From Cloeon dipterum (lineage: Eukaryota; Arthropoda; Insecta; Ephemeroptera; Baetidae), in NCBI RefSeq assembly GCF_949628265.1, contig NC_088787.1:4454501-4518500 (forward strand): a stretch of DNA of 64,000 bases, given 5' to 3'. The notes beneath the pieces were generated by a model. That model was not told the origin of the DNA. It saw only the letters and a program-made list of their open reading frames with translations, and searched no databases. Position 1 is the stretch's first letter, and every line of letters begins with the position of its first letter. Shown here one piece after another: positions 11,501 through 22,507 of the stretch. The position numbers and the translations under genes were made by a program.

Positions 11501-13213
11501 ATGTCGTTCGTGAAGCCACTCTGCGTTTTGTGCGAGCGTCCGACGGCGGACGGCGCTGTCCAGGCTGTCCAATTGGACAACGAAAAGCTGCAGACTTGGT
11601 TCTTGAACGTCTGCGGCTACGAATTTGCCGAGGAAATCGAAGAAACGGACTTGCTTTGCCATTTCTGCATCTGGCACGCAGAGTGAGCGGAAGCGGGATT
11701 TATTTATTTTTTGACTTGTGTGACGATTTTTTTAATTTTAAGGTTTCTGGCCAAGCATGATGGCGTGCTCGAAGCTTTAGCTTGGTGGCCACAAGATCCG
11801 GTCTATTTGGACGAAGAGGCAAAGGTGCTGCGTAAGAAATATTTAGGTACATGAGCTTGTAAATTTTAAATTAGTAAAAATACGACTCGAATAAAGAAGA
11901 AGAATGGATTCAAAATGAGCAAGAAAGTGATAACGGATTAAGAAATAAAATAACATTACACAAATTATAATAGATTGAAGAGTATAAAAAGTATAAAAAA
12001 AACTTATATTTAAAAAAATATAATGACGGTAAAAATTATGGTATTTTTGCCGTTGACGGTACATTCCGTCCATGAAATTTTTATCGAGCCTCGAGCCCCA
12101 AATGAATGTACTTTGTTGTTGTTAATTCCTTTATTGTAATTTGGTAGTTATTTAATTGTTACAGAAGGAAAAGCAGAGCAGTGCTGGGTGCAGCTGGAGA
12201 AGATTGAGCTGCCGAAAAGCGAGATGGAAGAAAATGCGGAGCACGAGGCAAATCCTGACGGAGAAAAGAGCAAGAAGAAATGTTTTTACTGTGGAAAAAT
12301 TGCCGCGAACATTATTAGACACGTGAGAAAGATGCACGCAAATGCCATAAGGTGTGACTATCGTAAGTGTGTCACGTATTTCCACACCGTCGAGGAAAAG
12401 GACAAACACGCCAAGGAAGTGCATGAAAAGTCGAATGCAAAGAAGTTGATCAAGTGCAATATTTGCGAGAAGGAATTTCGGAGGTCCGCAAAAGTAAGAG
12501 AGCATATTATTCGTGTCCATGCCGAGTTTCGTGTAAGATGCAAATTCTATGGTTGCCCCTGTTATTTCAAATCCGAACCTGAAATGAGGGACCACTTTTA
12601 TTCTGTCCACAAGGAAGAAGACAATGCAAAAGCCTTTAAGTGCCACCACTGCCAGTTCAAATCAAAATTTAAAAATAGCTTGTCGCTACACATTTCTCGT
12701 TTGCATTTTCCAAAATCGATGAAGTGCGACGAATGCCACAAAATTTGTGCTACCAAGCAGCATCTGGCAAAACATGCAAGAGAGAATCATATTAAGTCTC
12801 GGGTGTGTTCAATTTGCAATTCAGATTTTATCGTTGCTAATATGAGTCGCCATTTGAAACGAATGAAGTGCAAGCGCTGCAAGAATGCATTTGAATGCTC
12901 AGGTTTGTACAAATCCCACTGGAAATCATGCAAAACAACTCTTTTCAAATGTCAAAGATGCCCAAAGACTTATCAGGTTCATTCTCAGCTGAAATACCAC
13001 TTGAAAAGGAAACATGGAAACCCCTCATGGCATGCTTTGCAGCACAAAAATTTTGGATTCAAGTGCGAGCCGTGCAAAAGGTACTACAAAAGTGCCGAAT
13101 ACTTGAAGAAACATTTGAATTACATTCACAAGAGACTGAATTTGAAGCATTGCGCTCACTGTCAAAAAAGCTTCACTCGTATTGAAAACTTGAAAAACCA
13201 CTTGGCTATATGA
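11501..13213 (+). CDS. ZAD-type C2H2 zinc-finger protein ZF-A (C-terminus cut by frame break)
   Basis: Exons 11501-11682, 11743-11846 and 12165-13213 join to 444 codons. Exons 1-2 encode a ZAD-like module: CVLC near residue 9, CHFC near 55, then WWPQDPVYLDEEAKVLRKKY. This type mediates dimerisation in insect zinc-finger factors. Exon 3 has an acidic linker and about nine C2H2 fingers, starting with CFYCGKIAANIIRHVRKMH. Expected role: a nuclear sequence-specific DNA-binding regulator. Compared with paralogue ZF-B, the frame breaks at 13207-13213 (ttggctatatgaaacac), where one base appears to be missing. The stop there removes the last fingers, which continue intact in another frame to 13413. 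AATAAA lies at about 13666. Either a truncated gene or an assembly indel. Confidence 0.85.
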
Positions 13214-13413
13214 AACACAATTTGATTGAACGCAAATTCGAATGCGGTGAGTGCCAGAAGAAGTTTGTTTCTTCATGTTTTCTGGCTTCACACAAAAGAA
13301 ATGCTCATTCAGTAATCAAAAATCTGAAATCATGTAAGGTGTGTGGAAAATCAATGGGGGGAAATTCGATGAAAACCCATTTATTAACTATTCATGGCAT
13401 TAGCAGTCCGTAA
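13210..13413 (+). other. out-of-frame continuation of ZF-A (two more C2H2 fingers)
   Basis: Starting at an ATG that overlaps the ZF-A stop (ATATGA), this frame encodes ERKFECGECQKKF...H and CKVCGKSMGGNSMKTH. The first matches the last ZF-B finger (FKCDQCERKFVS). It is the original C-terminus of ZF-A, displaced by one base. Separate translation is unlikely. Confidence 0.75.
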
Positions 13414-14075
13414 TACCTGTCGAGAGCAAATATTCTCTGTTGAAATAAGTAAAGAGAATTGTTTTAGAGGGCTTTGGTTTCATAATTATGGTTCGTCTGC
13501 TACTAAAAATTTTGTTTTTCAATCCCTTCAATCATATAGGCGAGGAATTTCGATGTACACAGTCATAATTTTCTGCAAAATCTTCCTGTTCCCACATTCT
13601 GTATTCTCAATCTGTAATTATGAGCGTTAATTCCAACCAATCTATGTGAATATTATTATACTTTCCAATAAATCGTGGTGAAGGAACAACATGAAGGTTT
13701 AATTTACTTGACACTGCAAGCCAGCAGCCGTGCAGACTTCTGCTGGTTGACTCTTTCCCTTTCCCTCCCCTCTCTCACTGTTTCCACCCCCTTCCCCGGC
13801 CATGCTATCAACCCCGCGATGGCCCACTTCCTCCAGAGACCCGAATTGGTCATTCAGCTGATGCCCAGAGTAAAAGATCTCCGTCTACTCGCCTGACAAT
13901 TGAACGATTTTGCAATTTTTGCATCACGTTTTGGGTGGCCAGAGCCATTTTGCAATCCGCTTGACATAAGTGCAGCGCAGACTCCGTTTTCTTGTTCGCA
14001 GGAGAAAATTTATTCAACATTCATCAAAGACCGGGATTGATTCATTTGAATAACTTTAAAATTGTTAAATGAATA
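13414..14075. other. intergenic, ZF-A 3' flank
   Basis: Contains the ZF-A 3' untranslated region with AATAAA near 13666. A pyrimidine-rich stretch (13740-13810) and AT-rich sequence follow, up to the transposable element. No gene is seen. Confidence 0.5.
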
Positions 14076-14077
14076 TA

Positions 14078-16279
14078 CCCGCATAAAAAAATATCACCTG
14101 AGAATGTTCTAAGAATAAACCGACTTCGCCCAGGATTAATCTAAAAAATTAATTATATATGAACTTATGATACGGTTTTTCGTGATACTGGATTAATCTG
14201 TAGATTAATTTAAGAGAATAACCTTAGAATGTTCCAGGATTATTCTGCCGGGCTTTGTTTCAAAAAGCTTTAAAGAATGATCTTAGAACATTCTCAGAAT
14301 ATACTTATGGATTAATCTTGGGATTGATCTAAGATTAATATTTAGCGTATCAAATCTTTACATAGGATTATTCTTTTCGGTTAATCTTGGAACATTCTTT
14401 GGTTATTCTAATATCATTTTAAGATCAACATAAAGTGCGACAAAAATTATTTCTAATATGTTCTTAATATTAACCTCGGATTGTTCCTAGAATATACCAA
14501 AATCATTTATTATTGCGATTCATCTGGAATTATTTAAAAAATTACAAACTTCATTAAATGTAAAAAATATGCAAACTTTATTAGTTTTTAACCATATCAC
14601 ATATTACAGCTACAAAATTGTTTATTATACGATGCCAGCATCGCCGATCTTGAAGCCCAAACTGCAGAACTTTAACGGTTAATTACATCTTTTTCAGTCG
14701 TGCAAAATATCTGCGGATGGCTTGAAGCTAAAAAAAGGGGAAGCGACTCATAGAAAAATATAAATAAAAGCTTATTTCAATTAGTTTTGCTTGGAAAATG
14801 GAAGGTTCAAGTATTAAAAGTGCATGCATAATATTTTTCCATTTTCCTTGCAAAGCCAATTGAATCAGAATGTGTAATAAAGCATGCCTTTCTAAATTCT
14901 CGTAAGCGTAAAAGAAAAAATGTCACCGGTGATTTACATGGAAAAATTACATTTTTCATCACCGATTTACAGTTTCCGCCACCCAAACTTATTTATGGGG
15001 TTCTAATTAATAACTTAAGGACTGGCGAGAATCCCATATATCAAAATATTGGTGGCGAAAACTGCTTAAGTAGCGGCGAAAAGTGTAATTTTACCATAAA
15101 ACCGTTGGATTTGAAAGTTGCGCGATCTTTTCTAATTTCTTTGGACGCTAATCTATAAAATGAGACTTACCCTGTTAACCGCAAGATCCAGGCCATCCGT
15201 CCGAGTCCGCGGGACGTCCGTGTTGTCCCATACTGGCGGCGTCCGGCGTCCTGCGTCCGTTAATAACTTAACTTTGATTTGAACGGCGGTTGACCGTTGA
15301 CGCGTTATACAAAGAGAGCGAAGCAGGATTTTGTAAGTCGCTTGCTGCTGCTGCTCGCTAGTCCTGCTGCCACCGCCCGTCGCCCCTCCCCCGCTCCACA
15401 ACAGAGGCAGGCAACAGGCATTCCATGCAAGTGCGTGCATGCATGTGCAGCCGCCGCAACCACGCGCACACTAAAATCGCCCTTTTAACCCTTTTTGTCC
15501 TTCTGACCTTTCTTTCAAATTTGCCCGGTTGTCGGTAGCATTAATTAAGACTCTTTGTGTGAAGAAAATAATTTATTCAATCGCATTTATGATTTTTACC
15601 CTTTTTAATCTGGGCAGATTCTTTGAAAAATAAAGGCATCATAAATTTTGTTAAGATAATGAAAAATTTGTTAGGTTTTAATTTAAAAATTGAATCCATC
15701 GCATTAATTAAAAAAATATTTGCGAGAAAAAATATTTTTTGTGATAACGATTTCAAAATATTTAACAATATGGCAGTTCATTTTCTTGATTAAATTACGT
15801 TTCGTACTTATTTTTGTGTTTTTAATTGTAAGAAAAATATCTAAGTTCTTCTCTTTTAGGGGTTTTTAAAGAATATTCTAGGAATATTAAAAAAATATTT
15901 AGAATTAATCTCAGAATGATCCATAGAATAATCTGGGGATAATCTATTAACTATATTCAAATTTCCCCTTTGGGATTATTCTAGGGATATTCTTGTAGAT
16001 TATTCTCTAGATTGATTTTAGAACATTTTAAGGTTAATCTGGATTCATTCTAAGAAAATTCCAAAAATTATATTTTTGGATTAATATCAGAATGATCTAA
16101 AGAATAATCTGAGAATATTTTTTTAGATTAATCTCTAGATTGATCTTAAACATTCTTAGGTTAATCTCAATTAATACAGGATTAATCCTGGATCAATTTT
16201 TTGGATTAATTTTTTCTGGTAAATTTTGATTAATCTAAGATTATTCCGGATATTCCTGGGTTATATTTTTTTATGCGGG
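14078..16279. mobile_element. 2.2-kb TA-flanked non-autonomous element with repeat-array arms
   Basis: The ends are inverted repeats: CCCGCATAAAAAAATAT at 14078 and its complement ATATTTTTTTATGCGGG ending at 16279. Each is flanked by TA (14076-14077, 16280-16281), as expected for a TA-targeting (Tc1/mariner-like) element. Both arms (about 14080-14540 and 15840-16260) are arrays of short near-palindromes such as GGATTAATCT and AGAATGTTCTAAG, in opposite orientation, giving a foldback character. The centre (about 14640-15550) includes a GC-rich island at 15170-15480. No transposase frame was found, so mobilisation would need an outside enzyme. Confidence 0.75.
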
Positions 16280-16281
16280 TA

Positions 16282-16464
16282 CACTGCAAGTCAGGGGTGA
16301 GAAAATGACACTGCGCTGCAGTGAGAAAATATCACCCCGCCGCATGTCACTGCTGCGCGGTGTGAAAAACTCACCTTTGACACCCCATGTATAGTGACAT
16401 ACACGGTGGGGTGAGATTTTCTCACTGCAGCGCAGTGACATTTTCTCATCCCTGATTTGCAGTG
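16282..16464. mobile_element. 183-bp palindromic MITE
   Basis: This is a nearly perfect hairpin. The left arm starts CACTGCAAGTCAGGGGTGAG and continues with ctgcgctgcagtgag; the right arm is its complement and ends in TTTGCAGTG. TA flanks both sides (16280-16281, 16465-16466). It has no coding capacity. The left TA is shared with the right end of the 2.2-kb element, so one inserted exactly at the border of the other. Confidence 0.85.
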
Positions 16465-16799
16465 TATGCAACCGGCGTGACTTCGTTTTTGTTCAGGTTG
16501 CTAACTAATTTGTTTTAAACAATTGCATGACAATTGTGCATAAGTGATCAAAATGAAACAAGGGACTGGTATTTTGGAGGTGATTATATTTGTCATTGTG
16601 TATTTATTGTTCTTCTTGCAAATACAACAGATAGAAAAAAACCTACTCCTATTAATTCTTTTTATTGAAAATGTTAAATTAAATTACAGGTCGTCACACT
16701 CCTTATAAGGATGATTTTTAAAATTAGGTCATTACAAAAGAACAGAGATCATTTAAGAATAAGAAAAAAATCAGTTTTTTTCTCACAGCCATGGTAAAG

Positions 16800-16990
16800 G
16801 GGCCGGAGCCGTGATAGCGTGGTATAAATCATTTTCAAATCCCTCTACCGCTATTTACTGTGAAACAGAATTCGGAAGAGTGAGCATTTCCATTTCCGCG
16901 GCTTCTGCGTTGCGATGCTCGTTGGAATTTTTTTATTTTCTCATCCTCAGGGTGAACCACAGGTTGACAATGCATAAGATGAGTGGCTTT
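16800..16990 (-). pseudogene. orphan copy of the yellow transmembrane exon
   Basis: On the reverse strand 16985-16862 matches the last exon of yellow copy C (17470-17310). It reads IVNLWFTLRMRK and then a stop, with further homology after it (aattccaacgagca-cgcaacgc). The first half of the helix is lost. Its downstream end also resembles the copy B 3' flank near 8270-8300. It marks a lost yellow unit between B and C. Confidence 0.7.
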
Positions 16991-17294
16991 TAAATATAAG
17001 GGTTTATCTTCTGTGATAAATATTAAACTTCATTTTTTCTTTACAATCTTTCCAATTATTTTAAATTGAATTTTGACTGCGGCTAACATGCAGCATTTTT
17101 CAACAAAGTTGCTTAATATTTGGCTATAGAACTCAATTAACCCGTAAAAATGGATTCGATCGAGCTGGTATCAAAATTTAAAAATTGAAATATATTGACA
17201 TTTTCCTTTTTATTTAGCTTAAATAGAAAATCTGGTTGAACATTTAAAATTAAATTACAGTTCAAACCGAAGGTTTGTTTTTACTAGCAAGTCA

Positions 17295-19002
17295 TCACAG
17301 CAACGATTCCTCGTCCTCCATTTCCGTTGAGACATGATTTAGGGCAGTTGGCAGTTCCATTTCCTCGGCACCAGCGTTGCGCTGCTCGTTGGAATTTTTC
17401 GAATTTCTCATCCTCAGGGTGAACCAGAGGTTGATAATGCAGCTCAAGACCAATAAGAAGGCGAGCGAGCCGATCAGAGCAGAGTAGTCAATTTGCCTTT
17501 TTCCGGTGAAACGTCCGTCTTCAATACATTTTAAAATATCACGCGATGGTTGAAAGTATTTCTATTTTTCCGAGGTAAATTACCTGTTTTCGGAGGTTCG
17601 CTCATGTATGACTTCGCACCGACTGCGGCCTTTAGTAGTCTGAACTTTGACTTGTACGCTGTTCCATTTTGCTCAGTCATCCAAAAGTTTCCCGACGAGT
17701 CCAAAGCAAAACTAAACGGCCAAGGGGCTTTCAGCTCTCCAACCTAAAAAGTGTAACGGACTGTTGTCATTTTAGAAAAGATCAAAGATAAAAATTGAAA
17801 AAAATAGACGCACAACTAATCAATTTAAAACGTAGACAAATGGTAAAAGTCAATCTCTAATAAAATAAAAAATATCTTATTTTAAATGATGACATAACAT
17901 ACGTCATGAAAACGCTGCTCCTGGAATGGCTGGGAAGTGTTATATGAGAATACGTAGTGTATCAACCAAAATGCAGTGTAAATGGTCCCGTGGTTGTCCA
18001 TCAGCATTCTATATGGTCTTCCAGTCCATCTTCCGATTAGTTGTAGATTTGCAGTTCGAGTTCCGTTGCGAAGTGCGGCAACGGAAATAGAATACAACTC
18101 ATTGGATTCTAAATTGCTGAGGTAGAGCTGTCTCGGTTCCTCCTTAGGGGAGAGGGCAATGGAATAGACCTTTATTCCTGGTGTGTCCACCATCCAAGAT
18201 TGGTTCCTTTCCAAACTAAAAACGATCACTCCCCTCCACGAGATGTAGGCCAAGGTTTCGTTGGGCGTTTCATCTAGCACCAAGTCGTGAATGTCATATT
18301 GAAAAGGAAAATGATGAATTAGTTCGGTGTGATCGTTGTTGACCAAGTCGATGGTCCATAGTTTTGCGTTGCATTTGGAGAATCCATTATCAAGCACCCA
18401 CAGCCTTCCAAACGAGTCCACTTCCAACCCCCTTGCAGCCTGGATTTTGTTGCAGTCGTCTCTCTTTCCCTACAAAAAATCATATTGTTGCCTTTTAGAA
18501 CAATTTTTTTTACGCTTTCGGCACAATCATTAACTCTAAAGAGAAAAAATTAATTTTCAAACTATTGTTTCACATTCATACATAAATGTGTCTTAAGAAC
18601 CTATTTTTTGTTTATGCCGACATCGTGAATGACATTGTTTTCAACGAGCACATTTGATTCTAATACTCTGCTCTATACCTATACACTTACATGCATGTCC
18701 CACGAAGGAACTGGAGTGAGCTTCGGGGTCGCGGAGGACGCGCTGCTCGTCGGCAAAGACACCAGATTCGCCGGAATGCCATATCTATACAAACTGAGGA
18801 AGATTCTTGTTCCGTAGACAGCCATGTAACGAGGTTGAATATTCTCTGGTTTGAAGGTTCTTTCATTCAAGGCGTTTGTCCTGCTTGCCTCAGAAGGCCA
18901 CTCGTAGTCCATTCCATCGGGCCACTCGAAGACCAGAGTGAAGTTGACGGCGGTGGTCAATGAAAGGTGGAGCAAAACGATAACAAATGCGAAAGAATTC
19001 AT
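17295..19002 (-). CDS. yellow/MRJP family protein, copy C, with C-terminal membrane anchor
   Basis: Exons 19002-18691, 18469-17903, 17743-17584 and 17518-17295 join to 420 codons. A signal peptide (MNSFAFVIVLLHLSLTTA) precedes the yellow domain: DYEWPSEASRT, PSWDMH, GRLWVLDNG, HDLVLDE, KAAVGAKSYMSEP. The fourth exon is 74 codons. It encodes a 24-residue hydrophobic segment (YSALIGSLAFLLVLSCI, then INLWFTL) followed by basic RMRNSK and an acidic tail ending EDEESLL. This predicts a type I membrane protein with the propeller outside. Most yellow/MRJP proteins are secreted, so this anchor is unusual. Copies B and D end just after the exon 3 junction. The phase-1 splice (g|ac to Asp) is clean, supporting a real exon. 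Confidence 0.9.
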
Positions 19003-20389
19003 GACTGTAACGTTTCTGAAATGAATAAAGTAGTAAAATGTTTAATAAAAATGCTATTTTATGACTGGTTTGTGTAGCGTATTGAATGGAAGGGGGGCAT
19101 TCCCTTTGACATTTATATTTAATAAACAGAACCACAATTTCATCCTAAACAATTAGATCAATGTGCTATTTGTGTATTTATTTAACAAGCAATAAAGTTC
19201 TTCACAAACAACTGCTTGATATGATAAAAAGTATCCAAAAATTACGAACCTGCCTCGGTGGATAAAAAACACCGAAAGATTAAATTAATGGGTAATATGG
19301 CCCGATAAATGCGAAACATGCAATTATATTTCAATTTTTTTGGTTTTCTGCGCGTCGGTCCGCTCTGAATGTCTGAAAACAAGGAATATACTCAAAACAG
19401 CAGCCTCCTTGCTTTTATTTCACTTTTCCCAGCGCCACCTTGATGCTCTCCATTCATTTTCATTCATTTCCCCTCCTCTCACTTTGCTATGCCATTCATT
19501 GTCGCGTGCCTGACTGTTCATTTGGCTGATTTTCTCCCCACCCCGCTGACGTCTCACCAAGAGCCACCAGCGCCGCGTCTGAGTGGAGCAACTGCTGAAC
19601 CAACGTGAGGCCCCTTCTCTTGGCTTTGGCATGAAAGCTCCGCCTCCTCTACCTCGTTCGTTCCCCTTCCAGCGGTATGCCATTCAAAGGTCAAAGTCGC
19701 GTGCCTGTTTAACTGGACGAATTTCTCCCCGCCCCCAGTGACGTCACACCAAGTGCTACCAGCGCCGTGTCTGAGGCTGCTTTTGAACTAACACAAACAG
19801 GCTGAGGCGAGAATGCTGCTTCTGGCGGCAACTTTAAAACCATTGAGTGAATTCCTGAGAAGTTGTGGTTTTTTTGTGTTTTTGAACTACGAAATATTTC
19901 AATTTGGTGTCTTTTGTTTATTACTGCAATGGTTGATTGTATTAATATTAACATAATTTACACTTTGAATGGTTCCTAAATGATACAGAAAAGAGACGAG
20001 GTTCCCAAAGGCGAGCAAATAAATTCTCACGAACCTTCTGTTAAAATATTATTAAATATTATCGCTTTTCACAGATGCTCTTTTGGGAAAAGGAAAAGGT
20101 CGGCCCTGAATCAGTCCTTGACCTGCAACCCTGGAGGGAAAGGATCGTCGACTTTTGTTGCGTCCACAGTAGATTTGCTAGTTTTTGCCTGCGATTTGTG
20201 GATTCAGAGAATGGTGACGTCAGCGGCATTGGGGGAAGGGGAAAGCAGGGAGACGCTGTAGCTGGCCGGCAGGCACGCGACCTTCTCAGGCACAGCTTGG
20301 AAGGGGCTGGAAGGTGATGGACAAAAAGTAATTAGAAATTGTTCTTCATTGTTCCTAAAAAATATATGATGCATGTTGAGGAAATGCGT
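19003..20389. other. intergenic, upstream of yellow copy C, with repeated flank
   Basis: The blocks 19040-19230, 19545-19620 and 19725-19860 repeat the flank of yellow copy B, including the near-palindrome GTGACGTCAC at 19735. A leader-like donor (gcag|gttcg) lies near 19250. No clear TATA was found. Nothing else is recognisable. Confidence 0.5.
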
Positions 20390-20566
20390 CTGCACTAATT
20401 CGTGCATCCACCTTTCGTTCGAATCAAGAGACCAAAGTTTGGGGAAACTCGTGGACAAGCACGAATTCATCGTTTTTCTCGAGGTTGAATATCCAGAGTT
20501 TTGCAAGACAATTCCGATTGCCGTTGTCCAAAACCCACAAGCGACCTTCAGAGAATCCGCTTCCAA
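20390..20566 (-). pseudogene. yellow/MRJP exon 2 relic
   Basis: The reverse strand begins LEADSL. After a one-base frame change it reads GRLWVLDNGNRNCLAKLWIF and continues with a NLEKND and HEFPQ-like match, then decays; MHELV near 20400 corresponds to HDLVLDE. No exon 1, 3 or 4 is seen nearby. It is a dead fragment of a fifth yellow copy. Confidence 0.8.
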
Positions 20567-20599
20567 GATTTTAAATTTAAAAAAGTGAACCTTCTGAAA

Positions 20600-21879
20600 C
20601 AAATTACTTCTGTTTGCACAGCAACAAAAATTACTGTCCAATGCTCTTAAAACGAGCCACTCTCGGTTTCGCACTCGTCTCTTTTGGTGTCGCGGCGTTT
20701 TCGCCAGCGCTGCTTTTATTAAAAAAATCAGACCTTCTCTCGCATCTCCTTTGATTCAGAAGCCAATCTTAAACATCGTGATTGGCTTTTAAAAAACATT
20801 CCTCTCCACAGGTTAAAGGACTGGGTGGCAACTGTAGTTTTGCGACGATTTCTGATGTGTAATAAGATCAGTCAAGTCGCCGCAAGTGAGTGCGCGCCGG
20901 CGGAAAGGAGAGAAAAAAGTCAGAGCAGCGATCTCGCTCGCTCTATCAAAAGCAACGCGAAAACGAGCCTTGGAAATCTCTGCGTGCGCCAAATAAATAT
21001 TCTCTTAAAGAAACGTGTTCTTGTTGTGTGCGAGACAAGCTGCTAATTTGACTTTTAATCGCAGTACTCTCGAGAGCAAAAAAAACAGGAACCGCGCCTT
21101 TTTCACTCTTCTCTCGCTCCATCCAACCGACCAGCTGCTTGGGCCAATTAAAACTAATTTAATTCGTAAAATATAAAAGCGCCTGTCAATTCTAGATTAA
21201 AAAATATTAATTAATTGAAAGTTAATCATTGGACAGGTGTTTTCGTCATGAGTTATTTCAATTCACCAGCGCCTTCCTGGTATTTAGCAAACTCACCTAC
21301 GGCGCCGTCCAGCTCTACACCCTCGCCACCCTCCAACAAGCCAAGCTAATTATTTTCCCCATAATTGGTCAAGGTGCTTCCAAGGAGCAATCCAGAAATT
21401 GCTGCTGCGCAAGAATAAGAATTTTTAATCGCAGAATTTGATGAGGAATGCAAAAAAGAAAATGCCGAAAATAGCTTTCTGACTTATGACTAGGGTTACA
21501 TGAGTAGCTAAATCCTGATAAAGATTAAATAAAATTCGATTTTTGCAAATAGAACATGAAAAAGTCCGGTTAATTCTTCTACTCGTAGAATTGCTTTGAA
21601 ATTGCGAGCCAACGGGCTTTTCTTTAGAGCAAGTAGTATATCGTGAATATGCTTTCTCTTAAAATAAAAATCGCAGACATTGCTAGCCTTCAGTCACCGC
21701 CATTTTTTTACCAGTTTGCTTCCACAGCAATCAGTAGGGCTTTTTTACTCGTAAATTTAATATTTTTAAGCTGTTTTAGGTGTTCTGACAATTAAAGTTA
21801 CATTGCCAATGCCGTGAATAATAAATAAATGCAATTTAAAACCAGAGCGGCTTCCAAAACACTAATCACATTCGAATAT
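20600..21879. other. intergenic, no gene recognised
   Basis: Contains moderately GC-rich stretches (20820-21050, 21240-21330) with short open frames but no family motif and no paralogue support. Not annotated further. Confidence 0.4.
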
Positions 21880-22340
21880 GCGCAGTTTTTCCATAACGCC
21901 TGCTTCTTCTAGCTGGGAATGCCATTCATTCATTCATTGGTGGCGCTGTCAGCAGTCTTCCTTCCCCCTCCTCCAGTCCATTCATTGCCGCTGACGTCAC
22001 TCTTGTCTCTGGTCGCGTGCCAATTTTGTGGCGGGTTGCATAAAGAGGAAACCTTCATGGTTAATCGATTTATGTAAAAATATTCAAGGTGGCAATCATC
22101 GAGAAATAAAAATCTGTTGATTTTTTTTAAATATTTTATTAGAATATCAAGTTACAAACGTCGCAGAAATTACGCTTGACAATCGATTAAGAAAATTGAA
22201 AAATAACAAAATATTATTAGAATTGCCGAAACTTTGCTTTTACATGACGTGCTATAGAGTGCGTGTTTACTCGACTTGTGAGGAAAAAATTATTGCATGC
22301 GAAAGGACACAGTTTTAAGTGTCAGTCTTGCTAAACAAAC
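21880..22340 (+). repeat. CCATTCATTGCCGCTGACGTCA repeat and flank, left copy
   Basis: Contains cattcattgccgctgacgtcac followed by gtcgcgtgccaa. After it comes a flank (gttacaaacgtcgcagaaattacgc, gaattgccgaaac) found again at 25245-25560 and 30940-31400. A related block is at 31990-32240. It marks the left end of the tandem segmental duplication. Confidence 0.7.
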
Positions 22341-22507
22341 TTTGCATAATTAAAAACTTTGATTGTTTTCTCCGCTTTAATATCAAGTTAGCAGATATTT
22401 CTCTACATTGAAAAAATTGGAACAGCTAAGGGTTTTCTGTTGTCTTTGCCGTGTGTTTTTTACTAAATGTCCTTCATTCTAATTCTACTGATTGAAATTC
22501 CGCAAAA

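Noticed and set aside
15153-15488. Open frames on both strands in a GC-rich patch inside the 2.2-kb element
   Set aside because: GC-rich composition alone makes them open; no transposase or other motif.
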